NCBI RefSeq assembly: GCF_015714715.1
Contig: NZ_WAHS01000001.1
Location: 1,860,001-1,924,000, forward strand
Direction: 5' to 3'
Origin: Aestuariivirga litoralis
Lineage (GTDB): Bacteria > Pseudomonadota > Alphaproteobacteria > Rhizobiales > Aestuariivirgaceae
DNA length: 64,000 nucleotides
Part shown: piece by piece, positions 34,529-43,650 of the stretch
How the letters are laid out: each line of letters starts with the position of its first letter
Position numbering within the stretch: the stretch's first letter is position 1
The notes under the pieces: generated by a model
What the model saw: only the letters and a program-made list of their open reading frames with translations
Databases searched by the model: none
What the model was told of the DNA's origin: nothing
Position numbers and translations under genes: made by a program

Positions 34529-36219
34529 GCGGCTGCCTTGGCCTTCTCTTCTTCGAGAAGCGCCTTCTTCGACAGTTTGCCCACTGCGGTCTTGGGCAGT
34601 TCCGTGCGGAATTCGATGACATGCGGCATTTCGAGTTTCGACAAATGCTCGGCCAGATGTGTTTTCAATTCATCTGACGTGCAGGACGTGCCGTCCTTCA
34701 GCTTCACGAAGGCCTTGGGCGCCTGGCCGCGATACGCATCGGCGATGCCGACCACCACGGCTTCCGCCACGCAAGGATGCGCGTAGAGCGCATCCTCGAT
34801 CACGCGCGGATAGACATTGTAACCCGAGCAGATGATGAGATCCTTGATCCGGTCCACGATGTAACCGAAGCCATTTTCATCGAGGAAGCCCACGTCTCCG
34901 GTCCGCAGCGCGCCATCGATCATCACAGCTTTGGTTTCTTCCGGCTTGTTCCAATAGCCCTGCATCACTTGAGGGCCCCGCACGCAGACTTCACCTTTTT
35001 CGCCGGGTGGCATCAATTTGCGCGGATTTTCCAGCGACCGGATTTCAATGGCCGTGCCGGGCAGCGGCAGACCGATCGAACCATCAGGGAAAGGCTGGAA
35101 GAAAGGATTGCAAGTGGCAACGGGCGAGGATTCCGACAGGCCGAAACCTTCCACCAATTGGCAGCCGGTGATGCGTTCGAATTCGCTGCGCACTTCATGC
35201 GGCAAGGCCGCGCCACCGGAGACGCATTTGCGGATCGAATGGCAATCCAGCTTGCCGCCACGCTCTGCCACCGCACGATTGATGGCGATGTAAAGCGTGG
35301 GCACGCCGGGGAACATGGTGGGCTTTTTCTTCTCCATCATGTTCAGCACCTGCTTGATTTCAAAGCGGGGCAGCAGAATGAGTTCGGCGTGATTGGCAAT
35401 GCCGACCAGCATCGCAACCGTCATGCCGAAGACGTGGAAGAACGGCAGCACGCAGAGCATCTTGTCTTCACGCTCATCGAGCTGGCCCATCCACTGCACC
35501 AGCTGCTCGACATTGGCGGAAACATTGGCATGGGTGAGAACAGCGCCCTTGGGCACGCCGGTGGTGCCGCCGGTATATTGCAGCACGGCGATTTCGGTTT
35601 CGGGGTTGATGGGCTTTGGGGCTTCGGTCTTGCCGGAGCTGATGAGCTTGTCGAAGGAGATTTGCCTATCGTCCTCGACGAACTTAATCTGTTCCTTGCG
35701 CTTCAAAAGCTTGAACAGCATGCCTTTGGCAGATGGCAGGATTTCATGCATCTTGCAGACAACGAGCTTCTTCAGCGGCGTCTTGCCAATGAGAGATGCG
35801 ACCTTGGAATGCAGCTGGACCAGATCCATGGTGACCATGATCGAGGTTTCGCTGTCCTTGATCTGGTGGGCGAGTTCACGCTCCACATAAAGCGGGTTGT
35901 AATTCACGATGATGCCGCCCGCCTTCAGGATGGCGAAGTAGCACACGATATAATAGGGGCAGTTGGGCAGATGCAGGCCGACCTTGACGCCGGGGCCTAC
36001 GCCGATAGAGCGAAAGCCGGCGGCGGCTTTATCCACCAGCGCGCCGAGTTCGGCATAGGTCCAGTGGCGGTCGAGGAAATCAATCGCGCGCCTGCTACCT
36101 GCCGCGGCCACTGCTTCATCGAGGATGGCATAGACTGGCTTGACCGGAATGTGTTGCAGCTTGGGGGCTGCATTCTTTGCGGCGGGTTTGGCTGATTTCT
36201 TGACAGCGGCTTTTGCCAT
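34525..36219 (-). CDS. fadD: Long-chain fatty acid-CoA ligase
   Basis: This 564-residue ANL-family adenylate-forming enzyme activates fatty acids by AMP ligation then CoA transfer. Motifs: P-loop YTGGTTGVPKGA (residues 215-226), GFGLSESSP, YIVDRIKDLIICSGYNVYP (FACS motif) and the catalytic Lys in LPKTAVGKLSKKAL. A lysine/alanine-rich N-terminal extension (first 20 residues, MAKAAVKKSAKPAAK) is unusual and resembles the basic tails of proteins that bind polyhydroxyalkanoate or nucleic acid. It is the second gene of the operon after the SCP2-like gene. Confidence 0.92.
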   Translation of the reverse strand: MAKAAVKKSAKPAAKNAAPKLQHIPVKPVYAILDEAVAAAGSRRAIDFLDRHWTYAELGALVDKAAAGFRSIGVGPGVKVGLHLPNCPYYIVCYFAILKAGGIIVNYNPLYVERELAHQIKDSETSIMVTMDLVQLHSKVASLIGKTPLKKLVVCKMHEILPSAKGMLFKLLKRKEQIKFVEDDRQISFDKLISSGKTEAPKPINPETEIAVLQYTGGTTGVPKGAVLTHANVSANVEQLVQWMGQLDEREDKMLCVLPFFHVFGMTVAMLVGIANHAELILLPRFEIKQVLNMMEKKKPTMFPGVPTLYIAINRAVAERGGKLDCHSIRKCVSGGAALPHEVRSEFERITGCQLVEGFGLSESSPVATCNPFFQPFPDGSIGLPLPGTAIEIRSLENPRKLMPPGEKGEVCVRGPQVMQGYWNKPEETKAVMIDGALRTGDVGFLDENGFGYIVDRIKDLIICSGYNVYPRVIEDALYAHPCVAEAVVVGIADAYRGQAPKAFVKLKDGTSCTSDELKTHLAEHLSKLEMPHVIEFRTELPKTAVGKLSKKALLEEEKAKAAA

Positions 36220-36277
36220 TCGTTTTTCCTCTGCAATCGGCGGCTTCTCGCCACTCTTGTTGTTTTGGATTTTGAAT

Positions 36278-36583
36278 TTATGAGGCGATGGCCTTCACCA
36301 GTTTCATCGCCACGCCCATATCGCCTTGCACCTTGATGCGGCCCAGTGTGTAAGCCAGCATCGGGTCCATATCGCCATTGATCAGCTTCACCATGTTTTC
36401 GCGGCTCACCTTGATGGTGCAATCCGGTTCGATGCTGCCATCTTCGACGAGTGCGGCTTTGCCGTCGCGCGCGTCAATTGTGTAGCCCTCGTCATCGCCT
36501 ATCGCGAAGCGCAGGACGGAATTCATCCGTGTGAGCTTCGGCAGGTTTTCCTGCAGGATTTCAAGTTCTGGAGTGTCGGCCAT
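36278..36583 (-). CDS. SCP2 sterol-transfer family protein
   Basis: This 101-residue protein is the single-domain SCP2 (sterol carrier) fold: VLRFAIGDDEGYTIDARDGK, then DCTIKVSRENMVKLINGDMDPMLAYTLGRIKVQGDMGVAMKL. Such small proteins bind acyl-CoA or other lipids and may present them to beta-oxidation enzymes. ATG 36583 is favoured, with GGTGG five bases before it; the GTG at 36592 is an alternative adding three residues. It is the first gene of the eight-gene operon 36583-27489. Confidence 0.85.
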   Translation of the reverse strand: MADTPELEILQENLPKLTRMNSVLRFAIGDDEGYTIDARDGKAALVEDGSIEPDCTIKVSRENMVKLINGDMDPMLAYTLGRIKVQGDMGVAMKLVKAIAS

Positions 36584-36601
36584 GATTTCCACCTAATCTA
36601 A

Positions 36602-36633
36602 CCTATAAGTCCGTTAGTTAACGTATAGGTAAA
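36602..36633 (-). promoter_or_regulatory. MerR-type promoter with 20-bp spacer and nested dyads
   Basis: On the minus strand TTTACC (36633-36628) is followed after 20 bp by TATAGG (36607-36602), the overlong spacer typical of MerR-activated promoters. Within the region are two inverted repeats: ACCTATA with TATAGGT (36601-36607 and 36624-36630) and CGTTA with TAACG (36612-36616 and 36619-36623). It lies 19 bp before the SCP2-like start and probably drives the whole operon. Confidence 0.6.
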
Positions 36634-36699
36634 CTTGGGGCGCTGATTTGTCAAGATGGCCCCTTTGGGCTTCAACTTTGTGGGGAAGAGATTGTTCCG

Positions 36700-37491
36700 T
36701 TAAGCGGGCGTGAAGGCCTGACGGAAGGCGGCAAGGGCTGCTTCGGCATCGCCTGAAGCGTGAGCTTCCATGCAGACCGGGCCCTTATAGCCCATGGCCA
36801 CGAGGGCACGGGCCACGCCGGTATAGTTGATCTCACCGGTGCCAGGCTCTTTACGGCCGGGCACATCGGCCACCTGGATTTCACCGATCCAGGGCTGGCA
36901 CTTCCGGCACCATTCGATCAGGTTCCCCTCGCCGATCTGCACGTGATAGAGATCGAGGTTCAGTCTCACGCGCGGGTGGTTGACAGCGGAGACCAGCGCC
37001 AATGTGTCTTCGATGGTGGCGAAGGGCACGCCAGGGTGATCGACCGGCAGATTGAGGTTTTCCAGCATGAAGGTGACGTCATGCTTGTCGGCCAGATCAG
37101 CGATGCGGCGCAGCGTGTCTTCAGCTTTCAGCCACATGGCACCGGTGACGGTTTCAACCGGAGTAACGGGGAGGCCGCGATCACCGAGGCCGGTGCCATG
37201 CAGATTGAGTCGCGCCACATTGAGGCGCTTGCCGATTTTGATCGCTTCAACAGCCGTATGCAGCAGGTCGTCCGCACCTTCAGCGTCAGAAAGCCGGCCA
37301 GTGATGTAACCCGTCATCGAGGAGAATTTCGCGCCGGATTTTTCGAGCTGGGCCACATCGTGATTGCCCCAGTTCCAGATGCCGCATTCATAACCCAGCT
37401 CCGTGAGACACTGGAGGCGCCAGAGCATCGGCTTGTCCGGCCAAAGCATTTCAGCGCAGGCAGACAGGGTAAATGGGCTGGGTAAAGGCAT
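36700..37491 (-). CDS. hyi: Hydroxypyruvate isomerase-like TIM barrel
   Basis: This 263-residue protein has the xylose-isomerase-like TIM barrel of the Hyi family. Visible are FMLENLNLPVDHPG, VRLNLDLYHVQIGEGNL and GEIQVADVPGRKEPGTGEINY, which carry the acidic and His metal ligands of the family. It interconverts hydroxypyruvate and tartronate semialdehyde in glyoxylate and glycerate metabolism. Other members isomerise 2-oxo-tetronate. ATG 37491 gives the normal length; the upstream frame to 37662 overlaps the divergent glycerol kinase gene and is not real. Confidence 0.85.
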   Translation of the reverse strand: MPLPSPFTLSACAEMLWPDKPMLWRLQCLTELGYECGIWNWGNHDVAQLEKSGAKFSSMTGYITGRLSDAEGADDLLHTAVEAIKIGKRLNVARLNLHGTGLGDRGLPVTPVETVTGAMWLKAEDTLRRIADLADKHDVTFMLENLNLPVDHPGVPFATIEDTLALVSAVNHPRVRLNLDLYHVQIGEGNLIEWCRKCQPWIGEIQVADVPGRKEPGTGEINYTGVARALVAMGYKGPVCMEAHASGDAEAALAAFRQAFTPA

Positions 37492-37571
37492 GATAACGTC
37501 CTGAAGGGTTTGAACCGGTTTAGCAGGCCGGATATATCCGATGAAGCTGAAACTGAAAGTGTGACTTCGAC

Positions 37572-39059
37572 ATGCCGGATTATCTGCTTTCGATTGACCA
37601 GGGCACCACCTCCACCCGCGCGCTGGTGTTTGATGCCAAGCTGCAAGTGAAGGCTTCGGCACAGAAGGAATTCAAGCAGTTCTTCCCAGCGTCGGGCTGG
37701 GTCGAGCATGACGCCGATGAAATCTGGGCTTCGGTGCTTTCCACCTGCAAAAGCGTGATCAAAAAATTCAAGGCGGCCAGCATCAAGGCCATCGGCATTA
37801 CCAACCAGCGTGAAACCGTGGTGATGTGGGACCGCAAGACGGGAAAACCGCTGCACAAAGCCATCGTCTGGCAGGACCGGCGCACGGCGGAATTTTGCGA
37901 GAGGCTGAAGGCGGCGGGCCACGAGAAGATGGTGAGCGCGAAAACAGGCCTGCTGCTGGACCCGTATTTCTCCGGCACCAAGCTGGCCTGGCTGCTGGAC
38001 AATGTGAAAGGCGCACGGGCACGCGCTGAAGCGGGCGAGCTTTGTTTTGGCACGATTGACAGCTTCCTCATCTGGCGGCTGACGAGCGGCAAGGTTCACG
38101 CCACTGATGCCACCAATGCGTCGCGCACTTTGCTGTTCAACATTCATACGGGAAAATGGGATGCTGAATTGCTGGCACTGCTCAAGATTCCGCGCGGCAT
38201 TTTGCCGGAAGTGAAAAACTGCGCCGATGATTTCGGTAAGACTGACAAGAAATTGTTCGGGGCTGAAATCAAAATCGGCGGCGTGGCTGGGGACCAGCAC
38301 GCGGCCTTGATCGGGCAGGCGTGTTTCACGCCGGGGATGGTGAAATCCACCTATGGCACCGGCTGCTTTGCGATGTTGAATACCGGTGCTGAAGCCGTGC
38401 CCTCGCACAACCGGCTGCTCACCACCATCGCCTATCAGCTCGATGGCGAGAAGACTTATGCTCTCGAAGGGTCGATCTTCATTGCGGGCGCTGCGGTGCA
38501 GTGGCTGCGTGATGGTTTGCAGCTGATCAAGAGTGCTGGGGAAACAGGCGCACTGGCGCAGGCGGCTGACCCGGCGCAGCAGGTTTATCTGGTGCCGGCC
38601 TTCGTGGGGCTGGGGGCGCCCTATTGGAAGCCGGATATTCGCGGTGCGATTTTCGGACTCACGCGTGGCACGACGAAAAAGGAAATGGCAAAGGCGGCTT
38701 TGGAATCCGTGTGCTTCCAGACCTTCGATCTGCTGGACGCGATGAAGAAGGATTGGCCCGGCCTGCAGAACACCGTGCTGCGAGTGGATGGCGGGATGAC
38801 GGCCTCCGACTGGACGATGCAGGCCCTGGCGGACATTCTCGGCGCCCCGGTGGACAGGCCGCGCGTACTGGAAACGACAGCTTTGGGCGCTGCCTATCTC
38901 GCCGGGCTTTCAGCCGGTCTGGTGCCGAAGCCTTCCAGCTTTGCCAAGCAGTGGAAATCCGATCGGCGCTTCAAGGCGAAGATGAAGCCTGCCATGCGGG
39001 ATGCGAAAATCCGTGGCTGGCAGATATGCATCAAGAGTTTGCTGAGTGCCGAGGCTTAG
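37572..39059 (+). CDS. glpK: Glycerol kinase
   Basis: This 495-residue FGGY-family kinase forms glycerol 3-phosphate from glycerol and ATP. The start [21 protein letters not shown] matches the ATP-binding loop. Later motifs are [43 protein letters not shown] and [19 protein letters not shown]. Length is normal. It is monocistronic and divergent from hyi. No glycerol facilitator or GlpD is in the window. The end overlaps the desaturase tail by four bases, convergently. Confidence 0.95.
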   Translation: MPDYLLSIDQGTTSTRALVFDAKLQVKASAQKEFKQFFPASGWVEHDADEIWASVLSTCKSVIKKFKAASIKAIGITNQRETVVMWDRKTGKPLHKAIVWQDRRTAEFCERLKAAGHEKMVSAKTGLLLDPYFSGTKLAWLLDNVKGARARAEAGELCFGTIDSFLIWRLTSGKVHATDATNASRTLLFNIHTGKWDAELLALLKIPRGILPEVKNCADDFGKTDKKLFGAEIKIGGVAGDQHAALIGQACFTPGMVKSTYGTGCFAMLNTGAEAVPSHNRLLTTIAYQLDGEKTYALEGSIFIAGAAVQWLRDGLQLIKSAGETGALAQAADPAQQVYLVPAFVGLGAPYWKPDIRGAIFGLTRGTTKKEMAKAALESVCFQTFDLLDAMKKDWPGLQNTVLRVDGGMTASDWTMQALADILGAPVDRPRVLETTALGAAYLAGLSAGLVPKPSSFAKQWKSDRRFKAKMKPAMRDAKIRGWQICIKSLLSAEA

Positions 39060-40123
39060 CGTTTCGGCGCGCAGCGTGCCGTGTTGTCGGCTTTCATGGC
39101 CGCATTACGCCGTGAGGGGCTGAAATCGGCCCGCACATGGCGGAGCCAGAGCTGGGCATAATTCAGCGGATTCTGCCGGTTGAAAATGCCCGGCGCACCA
39201 CGCCGCAGACCAGGCAAATTCACCCAGGCCACATTGGGGAATGTGTGATGTTCGTTATGGTAGCCGGTATTGAACAGGATCAGGTTCTGCGCGCGGTAAT
39301 CCGAGAAGGTGGGCGCTGCGTCATTGTCGCCTTCATGTTCGCTGAGCGACTGGCCGAGATTGGAGATGCCCATCTTGCCGAGAAAGATCGACAGCGACCA
39401 ATTGTGATAGAGCCAGCCCAGAAAACCAAAGGCCCAGAACAGAAACACATTCAGCACGATGGTGGTCAGGACAAAGGCGAGGCGCAGGTTCTTCGGCACC
39501 TGGCGCGCGCGGATGTTGCGCGCATGATCCTTTGCTCCGCGGCCTGACTGGCCTTCATAGAGACGAGGCAAAACATAATCGCCCAAAAGAAATCCGAATG
39601 GCAGCAGGCCGAACAGCAAGGTGACGCCAGTAAGCAGGTTTTGCATGCGCGGATTTTCACTACGGATTTTCTGACGCGCGCCAAATGCGCAGACATCCTC
39701 GTGCTCATAGTCACGTTCATAGTCGCCCAGATGCGCGTGATGGCTGGTGACGTGTTCAAACTGATAGGTGAGCTGCTTGCCGAAGGAGCCCAGCAGAAGT
39801 TCCAGCGCCAGATCAAACACCAGCTTCGGCCTGTCGCGGTGGAAGACCAAGCGGTGCGCCGTTTCATGCAGAAGGGCACCTCCGGAATGGATGATGAATT
39901 GCCCTACGCAAAAGGCGGCGAGAAAGCAGATCAGCAGATTGGTTTGGCCTACGACCCAAGCAACTGACCAATGCAAAGCCAGCAACACGGGCAAAGCCAA
40001 TGCAGTTGGCGCAAAGGCGCCGGGCAAGGCGCTCAAGCGCGGGTTTTCACGCAAAGCCGCCTTGCGCATATGATTATGCGTTGAGGCCTGTGCAGAAATC
40101 CTTGCCGGTGCTGGGGAATTCAT
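39056..40123 (-). CDS. Fatty acid/sphingolipid delta-4 desaturase-like protein
   Basis: This 355-residue membrane-bound di-iron desaturase has three histidine boxes: HETAH at 86-90, HVTSHH at 124-129 and HNEHH at 289-293 ([12 protein letters not shown]). The third box, GYHNEHHxFP, and the general layout are those of the DES1/sphingolipid delta-4 desaturase branch. Four or so hydrophobic helices lie at 40-80 and 160-240. In bacteria the lipid substrate of these relatives is mostly unknown; a ceramide-like or fatty acyl chain is plausible. ATG 40123 is preferred over GTG 40213, which would add 30 residues without hydrophobic character. Confidence 0.8.
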   Translation of the reverse strand: MNSPAPARISAQASTHNHMRKAALRENPRLSALPGAFAPTALALPVLLALHWSVAWVVGQTNLLICFLAAFCVGQFIIHSGGALLHETAHRLVFHRDRPKLVFDLALELLLGSFGKQLTYQFEHVTSHHAHLGDYERDYEHEDVCAFGARQKIRSENPRMQNLLTGVTLLFGLLPFGFLLGDYVLPRLYEGQSGRGAKDHARNIRARQVPKNLRLAFVLTTIVLNVFLFWAFGFLGWLYHNWSLSIFLGKMGISNLGQSLSEHEGDNDAAPTFSDYRAQNLILFNTGYHNEHHTFPNVAWVNLPGLRRGAPGIFNRQNPLNYAQLWLRHVRADFSPSRRNAAMKADNTARCAPKR

Positions 40124-40239
40124 TGTCACGATGCGATTTTGTAACGTGCTGCATGGGCCGCAGCAAGCGCCGATCTCCGGCTCACACGCAATTTTAACCA
40201 GTCTGAGCCACACTGGCCGATAGTAAACTGGGGTAAGTG

Positions 40240-40863
40240 ATGCGTAAATTTGTTCTGGCCGTGAGTTTGGCCACGAGTGCGGCAGCGGTTTCCGGCTGCA
40301 GTACCAATCCCTTTACCGGCGAAAGCCAAATGTCAGATACGGTGATCGGCGCAGGCGCCGGGGCGGCCGTGGGTGCAGGTGCGGGCGCGGCAGTGGGTTC
40401 AATCACCCATGCGGATGTGGCCACTTCGGCCTTGATCGGTGCAGGCGTTGGCGCCGTGGCAGGTGCCGGGACCGGCATGTATATGGATAACCAGCAGGCC
40501 AAGAAGCGCGAGCAGATGCAGGCCACCGGTGTTTCGGTGACGCGATCCGGCAGCACGGTGGCGCTGAACCTCGACAGGGATGTGACCTTTGCCAGCGGGC
40601 AATCGGCCTTGAGCCCGGCTGATGCCAAGACACTGGATTCGGTGGCCATGGTGCTGAAGAAATATCCCAAGACCAAGCTTGATGTGATTGGCTATGCCGA
40701 TCCGTTTGAAGGCTCCAGCCTGTCCAAGCAGCGCGCCGAAGCGGTGGTGGCTTATCTTACAACCAAAGGCATTGCGCCGAAGCGCCTGATGGCCGTTGGC
40801 ACATCAAGCATGATGGCGACTGCGAGCCGCAGGGTTGAGCTGAATCTGCAGCCGCTGGGCTAG
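40240..40863 (+). CDS. OmpA-family lipoprotein
   Basis: This 207-residue outer membrane lipoprotein has the signal MRKFVLAVSLATSAAAVSG ending in the lipobox VSGC (C20). A glycine-rich zipper region follows (residues 33-75, GAGAGAAVGAGAGAAVG), then an OmpA C-terminal peptidoglycan-binding domain from about 100 (FASGQSALSPADAKTLDSVA, LDVIGYADPF, and RAEAVVAYL). It would tether the outer membrane to peptidoglycan. ATG 40240 has ggggtaag upstream. It converges on the NicO gene, overlapping its tail by four bases. Confidence 0.88.
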   Translation: MRKFVLAVSLATSAAAVSGCSTNPFTGESQMSDTVIGAGAGAAVGAGAGAAVGSITHADVATSALIGAGVGAVAGAGTGMYMDNQQAKKREQMQATGVSVTRSGSTVALNLDRDVTFASGQSALSPADAKTLDSVAMVLKKYPKTKLDVIGYADPFEGSSLSKQRAEAVVAYLTTKGIAPKRLMAVGTSSMMATASRRVELNLQPLG

Positions 40864-41966
40864 AACGAATCCGGCATCGAGCCGCTCAGGGCTCCAATCG
40901 ACAAGATAATTCCCAATCCCAGAATCATCGCGCCGCCGCACAGGCGGAGTGCGATGTTGAGGCGTTGCATCCATGCGTCGTTGCGTGACGCCATGCGGTT
41001 GGCGAGCTTCTTGGAATAGACGGCGATGGAGGCAATCGCGGCCACCGTGGCAAATGTGCCCAGCGCCATGACAAAAGTGGCGGCAATGCCGGCCCAATAG
41101 ATGCCGAGCGCATTGGCGAACAACAGAACCAGAAGGGCTCCGGTGCAAGGCCGCACACCCACCGCGAAAGACAGCGACAGCGCACGCTTCCATGACCAGT
41201 CACTCGTCACATCCTTCGGTGAAGGCGCATGGGCGTGACCGCAATCGCAATCGGCTCCGTCAATGTGGCTGTGCACATGACTGGCCGGCAGCGGATTGAC
41301 GATTTCAAAATGATGCGTTTGCGCCACTGCTGCTGCGCCGACTGACACGGGCTTGCGGCTCACGCGCGGCAGGAGGGCGAGAAGGCCCGTCCACAACAAA
41401 TAAGCACCCATGATGGCGATGAGGCCATAGCTCAGGCTTTCGAGATAGCCCGCCATGTTCTTGGCCGCTGAAGTGGCACCCTCCAGCAACAACAGCGCGC
41501 CTGACACCACGATGATCGCCACCAGCGCCTGCACGATGGCGCTCATGAAGGCAACCAAGATGCCGCGGCGCAATTGTGTTTCGGTGGCCAGCAGCCAGCC
41601 GGAAATCACCGTCTTGCCATGGCCGGGGCCTGCCGCATGGAACACGCCGTAACCCAGGCTGAGCCAGAGCAGGAACCAGGCCGCCTGGTGGCTGCCGCCT
41701 TGCTTCATATCCTTCATGGCTTTCGACATGCCGCCATAGAAATTCTGTTGCTGGTCCCTGATCCACAAAACCGGATCTTCAAAGAAAGGCGTGACCTTGA
41801 TCGTGCCATCGGCATTTTTCGGTGGCACCATCAGGCGCCTGCGATTCAGGGGCTGTGAATCCTGTTGTTGGGTCACCGCCGGCTGATCCTGAGGCTGCAC
41901 CTGTGCAAATCCGGGTGCGGCCCAGAGGCCGGCCAGCATGCACAGGCAAAAAAGCAGATGTCTCAT
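40860..41966 (-). CDS. NicO/RcnA-family nickel-cobalt transporter
   Basis: This 368-residue membrane protein has an N-terminal signal or anchor, then six or seven membrane helices. HAAGPGHGKTVISGW (residues 110-124) is the NicO/RcnA signature, and VGVRPCTGALLVLLFANAL is the second. A His-rich loop (SHVHSHIDGADCDCGHAHA) around 230 can bind metal. It is probably an efflux or uptake carrier for Ni2+, Co2+ or a related ion. ATG 41966 overlaps the DUF1007 stop (ATGA), so the two are translated together. This pairing is common in alphaproteobacteria. Confidence 0.88.
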   Translation of the reverse strand: MRHLLFCLCMLAGLWAAPGFAQVQPQDQPAVTQQQDSQPLNRRRLMVPPKNADGTIKVTPFFEDPVLWIRDQQQNFYGGMSKAMKDMKQGGSHQAAWFLLWLSLGYGVFHAAGPGHGKTVISGWLLATETQLRRGILVAFMSAIVQALVAIIVVSGALLLLEGATSAAKNMAGYLESLSYGLIAIMGAYLLWTGLLALLPRVSRKPVSVGAAAVAQTHHFEIVNPLPASHVHSHIDGADCDCGHAHAPSPKDVTSDWSWKRALSLSFAVGVRPCTGALLVLLFANALGIYWAGIAATFVMALGTFATVAAIASIAVYSKKLANRMASRNDAWMQRLNIALRLCGGAMILGLGIILSIGALSGSMPDSF

Positions 41967-42625
41967 GGCGTACATTTCACCTCGGCAGCTTGCGCGAAGA
42001 GCGATCCGAAATCCTCACCATTTTCAGGCTTCCAGCTCTTGTCTTTGGTGGCCAGCATGTCCTTGGTCTGCTGCAGGCCAGCGTCACCCACGATGGGCAA
42101 GAGTTCGGCGGTGCAGCCCGGCGGAATGGCCTTGGAGATCAGCAGAGGCTTGTCGTCGATATATTCGAAATCGATGTAGAATTCCGGGTCATAGACCTTA
42201 AGGTCGATGATGCCTTTGCGCGGGTCCAGCGACGTTTCCAGCGGCACGGTGAAATACAGGGTCAATTGCTTTTCCGTTGTATCATAGGTCTGCGCGCCCT
42301 CTACGGGGGCGCCGATCTTCTGTGGCGCACCATTGAAGCGGAAGAAAATGAAATAGCCGTAATCCTTCAGTGCATCGAGATTCTCGTCGGTGAGCTTCTT
42401 CATGTCTTCAGCACTGTAAGTGCCATCGGCCAGAGGGGTAAATCCATCAAGCGCATCCAGCGCATAGGCCTTGTCGGTGGTCCATTGCACCCGCACGCCA
42501 GTGACCATGCCGTCATCGGAAATCAGCAATTGCGAGCGCATATCAGCCCAGACATGGGGGTGTGCTGCGGCGGGCAATGCCTGCAACAGCACGAAGCCTA
42601 GAAGCAGCACGACGCGCTTCAGCAC
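41963..42625 (-). CDS. DUF1007 periplasmic protein, metal-transporter partner
   Basis: This 220-residue DUF1007 protein has a signal peptide (KRVVLLLGFVLLQALPAAA, likely cut after AAA). The mature N-terminus HPHVWADM carries two histidines that could bind metal as in other metal-handling proteins. No ATG is available; the start is GTG 42625. It lies directly before the NicO gene with an ATGA overlap. The family is usually found next to NicO and may deliver metal to the transporter in the periplasm, which is inference. Confidence 0.85.
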   Translation of the reverse strand: MLKRVVLLLGFVLLQALPAAAHPHVWADMRSQLLISDDGMVTGVRVQWTTDKAYALDALDGFTPLADGTYSAEDMKKLTDENLDALKDYGYFIFFRFNGAPQKIGAPVEGAQTYDTTEKQLTLYFTVPLETSLDPRKGIIDLKVYDPEFYIDFEYIDDKPLLISKAIPPGCTAELLPIVGDAGLQQTKDMLATKDKSWKPENGEDFGSLFAQAAEVKCTP

Positions 42626-42715
42626 TTTGGCAAATCACTCATGGAAGCCCCAATTTGGACGGCGCAGTCATCACCGTCAAATGAGGTAAAATCAAGGTTC
42701 GGGACATTAAGAAGG

Positions 42716-42763
42716 GTGCGTGACCGGGCGCAAAACCGGCGTCCACTTTTGCTGGTCACGCAC
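42716..42763. repeat. Long interrupted inverted repeat after znuA
   Basis: GTGCGTGACC (42716-42725) pairs perfectly with GGTCACGCAC (42754-42763), and inside it GCAAAA (42730-42735) pairs with TTTTGC (42747-42752). The repeat touches the znuA stop codon. There is no T run after it on the minus strand, so it is not a classic terminator; it could be an mRNA-stabilising hairpin or an interspersed palindromic element. Confidence 0.7.
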
Positions 42764-43647
42764 TAGGCCGGCCCGCTCATGGCGGCCACCAGCAGCTTCA
42801 CATTATGGCGGAAGAATTCGAGGTAGCTGCCGCCGCCCTCGTCCTGCGACAGGGCATCGGCGAAAAGCTTGCCGCCGGGGTTGACGCCAGTTTCGCGGCC
42901 GATCTGTTCGATCAGGCGTGGGTCTGACATGTTCTCGAAAAATAATGCCGTGGCGTGCTGCGCCTTGATCTGGGTGATCAGCTTGGCCACGTCACCCGCT
43001 GCGGCTTCGCTCTCGGTGGAGAAGCCTTCCGGCGCTTCGAATTTCACCCCGTAAGCGGCACCGAAATAGCCGAAGGCATCATGGGTGGTGATGACGAGGC
43101 GCTTTTGCACTTCCACCTTGGCGATGGCGGCTTTGACTTCGGTATCCAGTGCCGTGATTTCGGCCGAATAGGCATCGGCATTCTGCTTGAAGGTGCCGCA
43201 ATCGGTGGGGTCTGCCGCGCACAAGCCGAGCTCGATGTTGCGCACATAGATCAGTCCGTTGGCGAGATTCTGCCAGGCATGCGGGTCGGTGATTTCCTTT
43301 CCGTCATCTTCCATCTGGCGCGAGGCCACGCCGGCGCTGACAGTGACCACCTGGCCCTTGAAGCCGGAGGAATCCACAAAGCGGGTCATCCAGCCTTCAA
43401 AGCCCAGACCATTGACGAACAGCACTTGCGATTTGGAGATCAGCTGCACATCGGCGGGCTTCGGCTCGTAAACATGCGTATCGGCGTCGGGGCCGACAAT
43501 GGTTGACACATCGACGAGATCACCGCCGACGCGCTTCACCATGTCACCCAGAATCGAGAAGCTGGCGGTGACGTGGAGCTTGGCATCGGCAATGGCGGGG
43601 GCCGCCAAGGCTGCGAGAGACAGGCCGATGAGAATGAGCTTTTTCAT
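42763..43647 (-). CDS. znuA: Zinc ABC transporter substrate-binding protein
   Basis: This 294-residue periplasmic cluster A-I binding protein has a signal peptide (MKKLILIGLSLAALAAPAIA). The expected metal ligands are visible: H58 (DTHVYEP), H123 (DPHAWQ), H189 (THDAFGYFG) and D264 (LFADALS). Three His plus one acidic residue with the DPHAW motif fit Zn or Mn; zinc is preferred because the operon carries a Zur box and zur itself. The long His-rich loop of enterobacterial ZnuA is absent. It is the last gene of zur-smORF-znuC-znuB-znuA. Confidence 0.9.
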   Translation of the reverse strand: MKKLILIGLSLAALAAPAIADAKLHVTASFSILGDMVKRVGGDLVDVSTIVGPDADTHVYEPKPADVQLISKSQVLFVNGLGFEGWMTRFVDSSGFKGQVVTVSAGVASRQMEDDGKEITDPHAWQNLANGLIYVRNIELGLCAADPTDCGTFKQNADAYSAEITALDTEVKAAIAKVEVQKRLVITTHDAFGYFGAAYGVKFEAPEGFSTESEAAAGDVAKLITQIKAQHATALFFENMSDPRLIEQIGRETGVNPGGKLFADALSQDEGGGSYLEFFRHNVKLLVAAMSGPA

Positions 43648-43650
43648 GAT

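Noticed and set aside
37529-37540. 12-bp palindrome CGGATATATCCG between hyi and glpK
   Set aside because: It is short and unsupported by any adjacent regulator, so it was not listed as an operator.
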